DNA of 64,000 bases from Oxyruncus cristatus. Lineage: Eukaryota; Chordata; Aves; Passeriformes; Cotingidae. The notes under the pieces were generated by a model. That model was not told the origin of the DNA, made no database searches, and worked only from the letters and a program-made list of their open reading frames with translations. The position numbers and the translations under genes are program-made. This document shows, one piece after another, positions 12,539-56,143 of this stretch (positions within the stretch are counted from its first letter, which is position 1; every line of letters begins with the position of its first letter). The stretch lies in the NCBI GenBank assembly GCA_013399855.1, contig VXAY01007414.1, forward strand, positions 1,631,377 through 1,695,376, in the 5' to 3' direction.

Positions 12539-14490
12539 GAATTCATGGCTTGGCGTAAGGACTTCTAGGAGAAGATGGCCCTGGAAAGCGAAGGAATTCT
12601 GAATTCTCATAGAATCTCAGAATCTGGGATGATCTTCCTTATGTTACAGTAATATTTTGTACTACCTTTGAGCTAAACATTTAAGGACTAATATTATTGA
12701 AACTTGAATGATTCACAGCTCCTAGGTTGCAAATAAATTTAATGATTCCATCCTCAAAACCATATGAACATTAATTATTTTGGAATGTGCTTGTGGATGG
12801 GCCTTCATTAATTACTGGCCTTGCTGATGTCAGTTGAGGAAGAGAATAACATCTCTGTAAAAGAAAAGTTAAAACTATGTAAAACTGTCACTTTAACATA
12901 GAAATAATTTTACAATCCCAACTTCCCTGCCTGTTTTTCCACAGGGTTACATAATACCAGGTGAAAGCTCTAATAAAGTATGAATTCAATACATTGCAAG
13001 CTGTTGGAAATACACAATATAGCTCTGAGGAATCGGCTGGTTATTTTTTTGCTGCTAAACAAGTGTGGGGCAAATTTCCATGTAAATTGGTCAAAAATGA
13101 AGTCAAATCCTGTAAAATTGTAAAGGTGATTTGGGAATTTGTATGTGTTCTGAAAGTTAGAGCCATTAATAACAGGGGGACCATCAATACAAGTTTGGAA
13201 ACGGTGTGTGGTACAAGGGATCCACACAAAGAGGCTGCACCTTATCTTTTTAACTTTGATAATTGTACTCTTGTTGACAACAGCTTATTTTAACTGAAAT
13301 ACATAGTTTAGGCACAAGGTGCTTTAAAATGAGATGAAAACTAGCTCTGTAAGTCTATCTCTAAGCTTTTAAAAAGCTCAGTGCACTCTAAGTTTTCTGT
13401 TGTCAGTTTGTGTTAAATTGAAGTAAGATTTAATCCATTGTGGACTTCTCTCAAGTCGTATCTTGAAAAATACCAATTCTGGTATTTCTCTCTTATCCTT
13501 CTACTTACTTTCAAAACAAAACTTTTCAGCTAATTTTAGTGCTGATATTTCCCCCCCCAGAGTATTTATTAACCAATATACAGATAAAAGTTACAACTCT
13601 GTCAAGTTTGCTTGACTAAAGCATGCTTTACACTTGATTTTAAAATAAATTAGTATATAAGTTGTCTACATCTCTGGAGAAGGCACTAAAATTAGATTTG
13701 ACAGAGAACTTAAGACTTTGCTATAAAGAATTATACTACAACATAATCCATGGTTAAGCTCTGAATCTTCAGAAATTTCATGATTAGGGATGTACTTTCA
13801 TTCTCCACCTGAACTACATATTACAAATAATTTTTAAGAAAAGTTTTTTTTGTCCTTCCTGAAAATCTTTTATAGTTTGGAAAACATTTTTCATACAAGC
13901 TATACTGTAAAAAAATGTAATCAGAGAATTTAATGTTTGTTTTACCAGAGAAATTTTAAGCTTTTTAGTTACATGCAGGGGTTTTTTTAGTTACATTTCC
14001 CCTCTTCTGATTTTCTTACTGTAAAGATGAATTAAAAATTAAATAAAATGGTAGTAATCTCTTTGAAGACTGCTGTAACAAGTAGATGGTTTTGTGTGCC
14101 AGAGATGAGTTTTTGGCATGAGATACACTGAAAACTCAGGTTTGAACAAAGCTTATCCTGGAAGGGAAGTTCTGCTGTGACCTGAAGCCCTTGTGCCCAA
14201 GCTTAAAGTTCGTAGAGTGATTGACTTCTTACCGCAAAAGGTAGAAATCATACAGGAAGGATACTCTAGCTTGAAGGTCACATGAAAAATAACCCCCCAT
14301 GACCTGTCTTCTGCCAGGACAAAGCACCCTGGAGGGCCTCCCCGGCTCAGAACCGTGTTACACATGGATATCAAGCTCTTAGAGATGGGACAAACATTCC
14401 CAAAGGTACTTAATTGTTAACTTCCTCCTGAAATAAATGTACTATCCTTGTTATTTATTCATGTTTCAATAAATCAATCCCTTAATATTT
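12539..14490 (+). other. ACBD5: ACBD5 3' UTR (inferred)
   Basis: This is sequence after the ACBD5 stop at 12536-12538 up to just beyond a cluster of poly(A) signals at 14432-14437 and 14468-14473. It is AT-rich with no credible coding frame. The 110-codon frame at 12961-13293 has no family features. A short stretch near 12608-12650 ('atagaatctcagaatctggg') resembles a decayed CR1 end. The extent is inferred only from the signals. Confidence 0.5.
14468..14473 (+). terminator. ACBD5: Candidate ACBD5 polyadenylation signal AATAAA
   Basis: AATAAA in 'tttcaataaatcaatc', followed within 40 nt by T/G-rich sequence ('ttttgtattttatcttg'). A second AATAAA lies 36 nt upstream. Both sit about 1.9 kb past the ACBD5 stop, before sequence that reads as MASTL 3' UTR on the other strand. 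Confidence 0.4.
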
Positions 14491-15434
14491 TGTATTTTAT
14501 CTTGAACTTTCTTTATGTTTACTAAATGGTGTACATTGGTGTACAGAAGAGCCTGCTGGCTGTGTCATGAAGAATCAGTCTCAACCTTAAAAGCTGTAAT
14601 ACAAAACAACATCACTTTTGTGACAATTTACTTGTAACTCAGAACTGGGCCTGAGCCTCTAGGGCTATTTCAAACTCACTGTGACTTGAACAGATTTGTA
14701 GTTAACTGGTATTTCAGCTTAAAGGTAAGGAAAACTCTTGTTCTTTTTTAAAATCACCTGTCCAGGTACAAAGAGACTCAGCTTTAATGTGGAGGAACTG
14801 GCATAAGCAGAGCACTGGAGCTCAGAACTGGTATACATTGTTCAAGCCTGTGCTCTCTTCAGGAGGGCTGGCAGTCAAAACAGTTCTGCAAAGCAATGAA
14901 ACAGCTCAGGCTCAGCTCAAAATTGCACTTCTGAAGCAAATGTCAGGCTGGTTTCCTGCAGTGAGTCAAGCTTCATTTAAAAAGCAGAGGTTTGCTCTGT
15001 ATAAAACCAGATTGGAGACATTCCACACACTAACAGTTGATAAGAGAACCAAAACAGATTGAGGTGTAAGTCTGTGTGTGGTGCAGCTGTTCATGCTCAG
15101 GGCCTTGTTTCTTCTGCTCTGCTCCTGGGGCAGCATATCAAGTGCTGAGGAGATGAGCATCTTTGACTCATTTTAGTTACCACAGAGGAGGAGGAGGACG
15201 CTCCCAGAAGGTGTTACAGGCCAGCTCAGGACTTTCCTCTCCTGCCATTAAGTACACAAATGTAGCTTCTAAAGGCTGCAGACACAGGTTAGCATGCTGT
15301 GAACTGAAGGCCACACACACCTGTACTAGAAAGTATTATTTCCCAACACAAAATCACTCCTTGCTGAGGTAGCAGGAAACAGTTTCCTTGTGTAAAATCC
15401 ACCTCCCACATTCCCAGCAGGGTCAAAAGTATAC
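14491..15434. other. Tail-to-tail intergenic gap between ACBD5 and MASTL
   Basis: About 0.95 kb separates the inferred 3' ends of the two convergent genes. The longest frame is 91 codons (14787-15062, plus) with no recognisable motif. I see no repeat family or RNA gene. The gap may be smaller, or transcripts may overlap, if other poly(A) sites are used. Confidence 0.4.
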
Positions 15435-18105
15435 CACAGTTTAAAGAACAATATTTTATTTAATACAACAGTACTTTATATATTTACACAAAAGCGCGCA
15501 AAGTAAATTTTTTTTGAGAGGAAAAGAATGCATTTCATTGCAAGAGTAACCATAGGTAAACCAGATCATGCTGAAATTGGAACCTCCTAACTCAACAACG
15601 CAGGGCATTTGGCATCTTGGCCCCCAAACATTGCAGTGTACAGGGGAGCCCAGCAGCAAGTGAGGGTGGGAGTAACTGTCCAAGGCTGCTATTTCTGTAT
15701 ACAAAGTGTGACACTGATCTCTACAGTAGTTCTTAGATGGACAGGCCTGTGCTAATGGCAGGTAAACTGTCTCCCAAGATAAACTGGAAGGTACAGAGTT
15801 TATATCTAGGTTATGCACAGCAGGTTTAGGCCTTCAGGAAGCACCGTATAACAGCTTGAGTACTTGCCAAGTGATACGTTCCACAGCTTCTAAGGATCAG
15901 AAACTTTTGCCAACTTAATTATTTGTAAATAATTACTAATGAGAATAAACTTCAAATCTCTTCCAGCAACAACACAGCTTTTTGCACTTTTACCTGTAGT
16001 ATTTCAAGTGAAGCAACAAGTGAGATAAAACTAAGAGTTAAGAGCTGACAAGGAATTCCATGCTGAACAAAGCTAATAAACCACCAACCACAAACAAAAC
16101 CACACCACAACCCCCAACAATCAACATGTTACACTCAACTCCATGTTTGCTATAACCAGGATAAATGCAAGATACTGAAGAGAACAGGATATTGCACAAC
16201 TTCAGTGCTGATGGTGCAGAATTTAAGTTTTGGACTCCAGTGTAGTGGTAACTTCATACCATACATTCGGATTTGTCTGTTGGTCTGTTTACTGTTCTTA
16301 CAGGATCTGGTTTTGTATTCCATTTATTAACAGGTAGAAAACTAACGATTTTCTTTTAGAATAAGGTTCTCACAGAAGCTCACTTGACCTTTGTGACTGA
16401 TTCAGAACTGTTTCAAGGCGTTAGAGGTTTTCTTTAATAGACCATACCACTGCAACAAGTTTTTCCACCTTGATGGGACCATGTTATACTGCAAAAGGGG
16501 AACAGGTGTAACCATTTGTAAAGCACCGAAGATGAAGAGCTGGTGTGGTGTTCAGTTTATATTACTTACTTAACATGTAATCCTAGTCCATTCTTGTAAG
16601 ATTCACTTTCTTAAACCAGATTACTAGAAATGGAAGAATAAGTTTTATAAAACACCAGTGATTACATAAGGTATCCCTCTACCCCAGTTTATATGTTCCA
16701 TCTGTACAGCAGAAACCACCAAAGAACTTCTCATCACATTCAGAGAATATGGATACTGCTTCAGTAGTGCATTAATTTGTTGGCACCTTTTTTCATGTAA
16801 CAAGGTAAGAGATTGAACAACTTAGAAGTTTTCTGAAACTGCAATCCTTAGCAAAAGGAGTGAGACTCACTGTATGTTTTACAATGTGTTTATCACACCC
16901 AGAGCTGGGACTGGGCATTTTGAGCTGTTAAGAATCACCTCTCTTCAGGTTTTTCTAGGAAACTTCCATTTTCTTCACCTTTCCCATTCCTTTCCCAGCA
17001 ACCCAAGAGGACAGCAGGAAGCCTAGCAGACACTGTTTGCTTAGAATTGCATCAGTAAATCCTGTCTTCCAGGAAGCAGGGTAATGAAAGGACAACTCAC
17101 TACTGCTACAAAAAGGGTCAGTGCATGAAATCACTGTTGCCACTTGGCAAAAATCACAAGTAAAATGCTCAGCTTCTGGCATGTGACCCTTGGCTGGCAC
17201 CACCATTTAGCACAAGTGATCTTTATCTAACAAGTACAAACCTGAAAAATTAAAATCTTCATTCAGTTAGCAGAGAAAGATACCTATGCAACAAAAATAC
17301 TGAAGATTATTTAAACAGGATTATCTAAAAATAAACCTCTGAAACCTAGCAGATACAAGTTTTGTGTTGCATTTAAAGATACACAGTATACTTATCCCTA
17401 ATTCAGATTTATAATACTGAATATATGCTTCTATCTTACATTCCAGTAAAAATCTAAGCTCTCGTGAGTTTACAGAACCATCTGTCAGTTTGCAGTATGT
17501 TATAGTCCTCAATATATAGCAGCTTCAGTATTAATACTGCTTCACTTGTTAAAGACCAAAATCACCTGTTAGCTGACACCTGACATGAGTGAGCACACAC
17601 ACACACTGGCCATTTTCTAGGTAAAACTAGTAACTGCTAAAATGTCCAGCTTCGTACAGCCCAAGTGGTTACAATGCAACAATTTGAGCAGACGATTTGT
17701 TTAACAGAGTTAAAGGAGTGCTTCCAACCCAGCCTGTCATCACACAAAACCAACAACAGATACAGTTACTATGCATTTTTGTCCTTTCCCTATTAGGTTT
17801 AGCTGGGAAATAACATCGCACCTCCTAACTGGAATTACTCATTGCTATGAAAAAGCCCCATCACTGTCAAGAGTTACCAGCTCCAGGACACTCGATGCTC
17901 TGGCTTCTTAGTAAGGTGCAGTGAGCGCACGAAGGCACTTGATACCAGTTGCATACAGTAGTTTCACTTCAGAATAAAGGAGAATAAAAGACTGGTCATG
18001 TAAAACACACTAAGTTTGGCAAGGAAACTTAGTTAAGACCAAGCTAGTGTTACCAGATAACCTGTAAGTGTGCAAAACCATGGAGAATGTTCACTTATCT
18101 TGATG
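15435..18105 (-). other. MASTL: MASTL 3' UTR (inferred)
   Basis: This is minus-strand sequence after the MASTL stop at 18106-18108, down to an AATAAA at 15455-15460. It contains no splice-compatible coding exon. The frames present, such as 15456-15818 minus, look accidental. A nearer AATAAA on this strand lies at 16323-16328, so a shorter 3' end is possible. Confidence 0.45.
15455..15460 (-). terminator. MASTL: Candidate MASTL polyadenylation signal
   Basis: The top strand reads TTTATT, which is AATAAA on the gene's strand, in an AT-rich setting ('tattaaataaaatattg'). It lies about 2.65 kb past the stop. An alternative at 16323-16328 would shorten the UTR to about 1.8 kb. Confidence 0.4.
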
Positions 18106-34396
<16,291 letters not shown>

Positions 34397-34660
34397 CGCG
34401 CGCCCCAGCCCGGCCCCGCCGCGATTCAAAGCGGCGCCCGCCCCGCCCCGCCCGCGGCGTCACCAACGGGCCCACGGGCGCTCTCGCGAGACCGCGCGCT
34501 GTTGTGCGCGGAGATTGACAGCAGCGCCACAGCCGCGCCACAGCCGCGCCACAGCCGCCGCGGCTGCAGAACGGGGACCGACGAGCAGAGCTGTCATCTC
34601 GCTGATAACTACGCGGTTCGTCATCTCGGTTTCCAGCTTGGCAGCAGGTTGTTACTTGCC
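34397..34660 (-). promoter_or_regulatory. MASTL: MASTL promoter / CpG-rich 5' region
   Basis: This strongly GC- and CpG-rich block lies immediately upstream of the MASTL start codon and continues into exon 1 and the first intron. No TATA box is evident. It includes three perfect 11-nt tandem copies of GCGCCACAGCC at 34524-34556. A cell-cycle type CDE/CHR element sits next to the start codon (separate entry). Confidence 0.7.
34425..34439 (-). promoter_or_regulatory. MASTL: CDE/CHR-like cell-cycle element
   Basis: On the MASTL strand the text is GGGCG-CCGC-TTTGAA: a CHR core (TTTGAA) preceded by a 4-nt spacer and a GC-rich CDE-like half. This is the arrangement known from G2/M genes repressed by DREAM and activated by B-MYB-MuvB/FOXM1. 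It ends 28 nt before the ATG. MASTL is a mitotic kinase, so the element fits its biology. Assignment rests on motif and position only. Confidence 0.5.
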
Positions 34661-37159
34661 ATGAGCAGGTAGACTGCCTGCTCTCCATGGGAAGCTTGAA
34701 GGTGTAGCAATTCAACAGGACTTGGTGTGAGACGAACTGGAAGATAATATTTATTTAGAAAAAAACTACTGAGTTTGCTCCCATATACTCATTTTCTCGT
34801 GTGCTTCACTCACATCTGAGTTCAAGAAGCATTTGGACAACACTCAGCCACATGGTGTGATTCTTGGGGTGTCCTGCGCAGGGCCAGCAGGCCCCAGCAG
34901 AGATCCTGGTGGGTCCCTTCCAATTCAGGATGTTCTACGATTCTATGATTTTCTCACACTTGCATACTTGATAGCTCCAAGAGCTATGTCCAAATGGCAC
35001 AACCAGGAGGGCTTGTGTGTCAGAGAACTTTACCCATCCTGTCCTTACTCTCTCCTGGTGTTCTCTGTTGGTGGTGGCAAACTGCTCTCTGGGCAGGTCT
35101 TTTGTGATCAGGAGTTAGATTAACGTGTTCTGTTGCTTCCCTGTAGTTCCTGATTACTTCAGCTGCTATTTATCTTGGGCAAGGTTGCTCCATGTTTTAT
35201 TTGTGTCCTTATTTTGGATATCTCCATGGCTACATTCTGCCTCCCTGTTGTGACAGCAGGGGTAGGGATGGCATTTACAGTGTGCTCTGACCTTGCTGCC
35301 ATCCCCCTGTTCCTAGAGCACAGGCCTTCTGATGAACCATCTGTGATAGCGCTTTATTTTATCAGAGGACAGGCTGCCTGTTCTGTTTACACAGCACATC
35401 CCTAGGTGTTTTCTGGTTTTACTGCACTCAGTTGTGTTCTTGGTCACTTTTTTAACCCTTGCCTTACTGCCTTTATATTGCTTTCACATATACATTGCTG
35501 TTCATGTTTCATTCACACCGATCTTAATTGTTCTGTTGCAGTCTGTGCAGCACCAAAGGGCTGTTGCTGCAGAGGTCAGTGTAGAACTGGGGGTCTTTAT
35601 TAACACAGTAGATTAGTTATCAGGCCCTTGTTTTGCTCTGACACATCACTTATAATGTGATACTGCACAGGGAGGCCATGTACTTTTGAAGGAGAGCTGT
35701 TGTCCCACAGATTGCAGTAATACATGCAATTTAATGAGCAAATGTGGAAAATGTTTTCAATTAGCTTTCTGTAATGGTACTAAATACAATCTATCATTGT
35801 CTGTGTTTGTCATTTAACATTAGTTTAGTTGGATCTCGCCTCCCCTGATGCCAGCAGAGAAGCCCAGCTGAGAGCAGGAGGGATTGTTCCTTGTGCTGCT
35901 ATCCTGTGCCAATAGCAGGTTATGCCAGCTGTGAAACTGCATCAGGCAGCGCATATTCCAGTACAGCCTGAGCTCCTTGGAAAGAGGGCCTACGCCTTCT
36001 CTCCTTTCCCTCAAGGCACCACAAGTCATTGCACAGCTATGTGGCAAACTGCTTCATGGGGTGGATACAGGTAAATATTCATCAACTCTTAGGTTTTTTT
36101 TGCTGTTGCTAGGTGAGGTTTCTGCCAAATCATTGAGCTGAGCCACGTGATTGGGATAAGGAGAGTGGTAGTGGAAAACAGAGATGTACAGGAAGGCAGG
36201 GGAAGCAGCACTTTGGCTGTGCTCATGCAGATCAGTGTAAGCTGGTGTGGGATAGCACTTTCAGTGAGGAACAGTGGTCAGGTGAAAGAAAGGAAATGGT
36301 TATAAACCCCCAAAATAATTAGACAGAACATGGAAAAAAATGCACAAGGCATAGAGAAAGGATAAATATCAAAGACCAAATTCTGCCTCATGTACATCCA
36401 TGTTAACTGAATGCAAGTAACAGTATTGGGGTTACTGATGCTGTCACCAAAAAAAATGAGAAATAAACTCTTAACTAGTTTGTTAGGTTAGAAAGTCAAC
36501 ATTAATCGGTGCTAAAGATACATGGGGATAGCTCCACAAAAGATGTATATCAGTTATCAAAACTTTTTACTATTTATACATTTTAGCAAAAAAAGGAATT
36601 AGTGTTCATCGGTTACAAGTTACATAGTTCTCTTATTAATTAGTATTTTATCTTCTATTGATTAATGATTCTCTCACTTCTCATGCTCATTAGTCCCCAT
36701 GATCAGTTTCTCTTTCTTTTGAGTCTGGGGGGGGCAGTTACTTGGGTCAGTGATCTGTGGGTCAGTGGTCAGGGATGCCCCTGCCAGAATTACCTTTTAC
36801 CTACTTGCAATTTCAGCACAATTACTGATTTAGTTTTATTAGTTTCTTCCTTATCTTAGGAGTCCTGCCAGATGCCCTGGTTGCCCGTAACTTCCGCGTT
36901 CTTTCATGTTCATTATCAGTGGTACATCCCTCTTCCCAAGCCACGCTAATTTCCTTCCCCAGGTCTGAGCGCATCAAAGCACGTCAAGCTCTAACTTTCT
37001 TCTAACACATGGACATACAGCTTGCTTGTTAGCCGCTATCCGTTTCGCGGGTTAAATCTCCCTTATGGTTGATTCAGCCCTAATATTTCGCCCCACCGCT
37101 GCACAGGCTCCCTTTTCAAAGAAACACAACTTGTTCGGTAACAATACATATTTTAATGT
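34661..37159. other. Head-to-head intergenic interval MASTL-YME1L1
   Basis: About 2.5 kb lies between the two GC-rich promoter blocks. Apart from a CR1 scrap at 34818-34953, I see no gene, RNA or conserved-looking frame. The interval includes an AT-rich stretch around 36300-36670 and a short G-run near 36727. The frames present (35175-35405, 35820-36047 and others) show no family features. Confidence 0.5.
34818..34953 (+). mobile_element. CR1 LINE 3' scrap
   Basis: Text runs from 'gttcaagaagcatttggaca' through 'tgtgattcttggggtgtcct' to the terminus 'aggatgttctacgattctat'. This is the 3' end of CR1 in the plus orientation. It closely resembles the tail at 22040-22316, so both are probably the same CR1 subfamily. 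It is inserted between the divergent MASTL and YME1L1 promoters. Confidence 0.82.
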
Positions 37160-37435
37160 GTAAAACTTTTCTACGCGCCCGGCACACTGTTGATCCCCTA
37201 CAGAACGTTTCGGGTGCCGGAGGACGGCACGGTGCGCGGGGCCCGTGAGGGACGTGTTTCCAGCAGCGGCCCGGAAGCTGTTCCGGCTGCGCCGCTTCCG
37301 GGGCGGGCGGGCCTGGTCAGCGCGGCCGCGGGCGGACATTTCCCGCAGCGGGGCCGCTCCTGCTCCCGGCGGCGGCTCCCGCGGCTCGGCTGCGCGGCGG
37401 GAGAGTTGCCGGTGGCCGCCGTCTCCGCCGGGACG
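37160..37435 (+). promoter_or_regulatory. YME1L1: YME1L1 promoter with ETS-type sites
   Basis: A CpG-rich, TATA-less region directly before the YME1L1 start. It carries CCGGAAG at 37271-37277, TTCCGG at 37281-37286 and CTTCCGG at 37295-37301, which are ETS/GABP (NRF-2)-type cores in both orientations. A GC box (GGGGCGGGCGGG) follows at about 37300-37311. Clustered GABP sites are common in nuclear genes for mitochondrial proteins, which fits YME1L1. The transcription start was not determined. Confidence 0.6.
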
Positions 37436-53875
<16,440 letters not shown>

Positions 53876-54051
53876 TAACTTCTGGGATACGTCACTGATA
53901 ATTTGAAGAATGTACATCTAGCAATGCAGTAGTCTTACGCAGCATAGCCTTTTTTTCTCTTCCTGATATGTGTATGGCATTAGTGTCACTTTAATATTAG
54001 TCTGTCTCTTGTGAGCTTCTGTTAACTCATCTATTTGTTGTGTCTCATCAG

Positions 54052-54129
54052 AAAAAGACACAAAATAAAGCTAGTTTCTCATCCTCTGTTCCGTATACTC
54101 TTCGCACAAGAAGTTATTCAGAAGGCTAA
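54052..54129 (+). CDS. YME1L1: Possible alternative C-terminal exon of YME1L1
   Basis: The last standard exon contains a near-perfect donor inside its final codons: TTAGAA followed by GTAAGA at 53867. A strong acceptor (TGTTGTGTCTCATCAG) ends at 54051. Splicing 53866 to 54052 keeps the frame. It replaces the terminal VR with 25 new residues (beginning KKTQNKASFSSS, ending TRSYSEG) and a stop at 54127-54129. The intron would be 185 nt. If not used, this is simply 3' UTR. The extension is basic and Ser-rich and would lie beyond the protease domain. I do not know it from other vertebrate YME1L1 proteins. Confidence 0.35.
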   Translation, partial: KKTQNKASFSSSVPYTLRTRSYSEG

Positions 54130-55482
54130 ATCTCAGGGTTGAATTCAGCGTTTCGGTTCAATCAAATGTGTTGAAGCTGAGAAGAAAAATGTGCAGATAC
54201 ACTGGTGTGTCTTGGCACGGCATCCTGGGCCATGCTGCTAGGTGTGTGTTTGAAGTGATACCTCACAGTGTGTGCTATGGAATGTGTTATGGAGAGTGAC
54301 AGAGATGTAAAACAGTAGCGTGTAGTGTAACTAATGCTCATACTCTGTTTGAGGCTGAGACTATTAAAGACTTCTTGTTCAGAAATGTAACGACATCTCT
54401 AAGAATGAAGTAGCTACATTGTGGGAGCTCCATGTTAGACAAAAACATCAGTGGTCATGATTCCAGTACTCTTGGGGTTAAAATACATACGTGTATGGCT
54501 GGGAGAGAAATTTTAATGCAAAAACAACAGGCTAAATGTGTCTAAGCCTCTTCGGACCATGTTTGGGGCAGAACCATGGCAGGGATAAGAGAAATGCCCG
54601 TGATCTCTGATGTGCTGCTGACAAGATTCTTAAAATTTTTATTACTGCAGTAAATGGATGACAGTGCTTTGACAGTGCTTTTACACTGCTGAAGATTCTG
54701 CAGAACTAGTTCCTACTAATACTATGTATGGGCGTTTGATAATCCAACAGATAATTTCTTCAAAGAGGGCAATGTTGCTTACTAAAGAGTAGTTCAGAAA
54801 ATGTTTGAAGCATGTATTGTTTCAAATAACATTCCCAGTTCTGTTCTACAGTAGAAGTAGATAAATAAAACCTTTTCTTTCAACCCTTACCGGAACCTCT
54901 GGAAATTCTAAGAAAATAAGAAAAAGGTTGTGAAAACAAAAGCAGTTTTCAATCAAGTGGAAGTGATTGCTAGCAGTTATATGCCAATATTCTTTTGATC
55001 TCATGGAACTGGTTTTTATGAATAACACATCTTGGTCATAATCTTTCTGCACAATCAGTGTAGCCTTGTGGGACTATAAGCTTGTGTTGCAGAGAGGGCC
55101 TGTTTTAGCATATTAATGTTGAAGGTTACCATACTTGGACATTAAAATAGTTGGGCTGGTGCCAATGAATGTGAGTGGAAACTGGTAGCTACACCTAAAA
55201 CTAGAAGTAACAGTATTTTAGAATTTTCTGAGTGTAATGCTTGATTATAACCTAGTTTTTTAGAAGGAGCACATGCATTTTTTTTTCCTTTCAAAACCAG
55301 AGTAACTTTCTTTTTGCCTGTTTTGTCAGCTTACTGTAGTGACATCCCACTCCGTGTGGGAGAACTTCCAAATGTTATAAAACAGTATACAGAACGTCTA
55401 GGCTGACTAGTGAGAGTTGTACATGTATTTTAGAAATATGCCAACAGAAATATACTGCATATTTGGCATCTGTTTTTGGAGT

Positions 55483-55488
55483 AATAAA
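55483..55488 (+). terminator. YME1L1: Candidate YME1L1 polyadenylation signal AATAAA
   Basis: AATAAA in 'gagtaataaaggttaatttt', with T-rich sequence downstream ('ggttttctttttattcattg'). It lies about 1.6 kb after the stop. Confidence 0.45.
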
Positions 55489-55505
55489 GGTTAATTTTAA
55501 TTATG

Positions 55506-56143
55506 CATATTGGTTTTCTTTTTATTCATTGTAAATTGCTATAAAATGTAATACCAAGTTCCCTACTATGTAAATTGAGGTGTATATAACACTTAAAGTT
55601 GTAAATAAATTTGAGAATTATGGCAAAAACTGCACTCTCTCTAATGAGATTTCTAGGGAATGTTCTCCCTAGATATTCAGACCTTTTTGCTGCTTCTGTA
55701 GTGGGACTTGAAAGAGAACTTTTCCAGCTAAATAATGTGAATCTCCATTTGGAAACAAAAGCAAAAAACTTGTCTGAAGTCACTAAAATCTATATTGAGT
55801 GATCTTCTTTGGGAGTTAAGCCCTTGAAGTCCAACTTATTTTTCTCATTCAAAAGCTTCTTGCTATATGCATAGAAGTAGAAAAGTGGTATTTCATTGGG
55901 TCATGAAAAATTTTTACAAGATTAGCCATAAAGTGTAAAAGGGATCTTTGCCTTCTGGCCAACTTAACAGCACAGGTATTACTGAAGAGTTTGCCATTCT
56001 TGGTTGGTTGTGTGCATGTGACATCTGTGGAGTTTCAAAGAAACTTACCTGTTCAGGCATTGGGTTTGACCTCTGGTGTTCCTGGGTGCATCTAGGAGCT
56101 GGAATTTCTCCTCACATAATCATTGGGCAGGAGACCACTGGAT
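55506..56143. other. Intergenic sequence before the LTR
   Basis: Unique-looking sequence between the inferred YME1L1 3' end and the ERV LTR. It holds a second AATAAA near 55605, so some transcripts may extend here. The 85- and 63-codon frames overlap each other on opposite strands and look accidental. Confidence 0.4.

Larger units (their letters stand above)
53876..55505 (+). other. YME1L1: YME1L1 3' UTR (inferred)
   Basis: This is sequence from the stop (53873-53875) to just past AATAAA at 55483-55488 ('ggagtaataaaggttaattt'). A further AATAAA lies near 55605. The region contains the possible alternative terminal exon at 54052-54129. It otherwise has no coding character. Confidence 0.5.

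Noticed and set aside
12606..12650. Possible CR1 terminus ('atagaatctcagaatctggg') in the ACBD5 3' UTR
   Set aside because: Too short and too diverged to call as an element.
12961..13293. 110-codon plus-strand frame
   Set aside because: It lies in the inferred ACBD5 3' UTR, is overlapped by a similar frame on the other strand, and has no recognisable motif.
15456..15818. 120-codon minus-strand frame
   Set aside because: It lies in the inferred MASTL 3' UTR next to the poly(A) signal, with no family features.
34397..34429. Upstream in-frame extension of MASTL ([11 protein letters not shown])
   Set aside because: It has no ATG, since the frame upstream begins at a TTG. The ATG at 34394-34396 has a good context and fits the family length.
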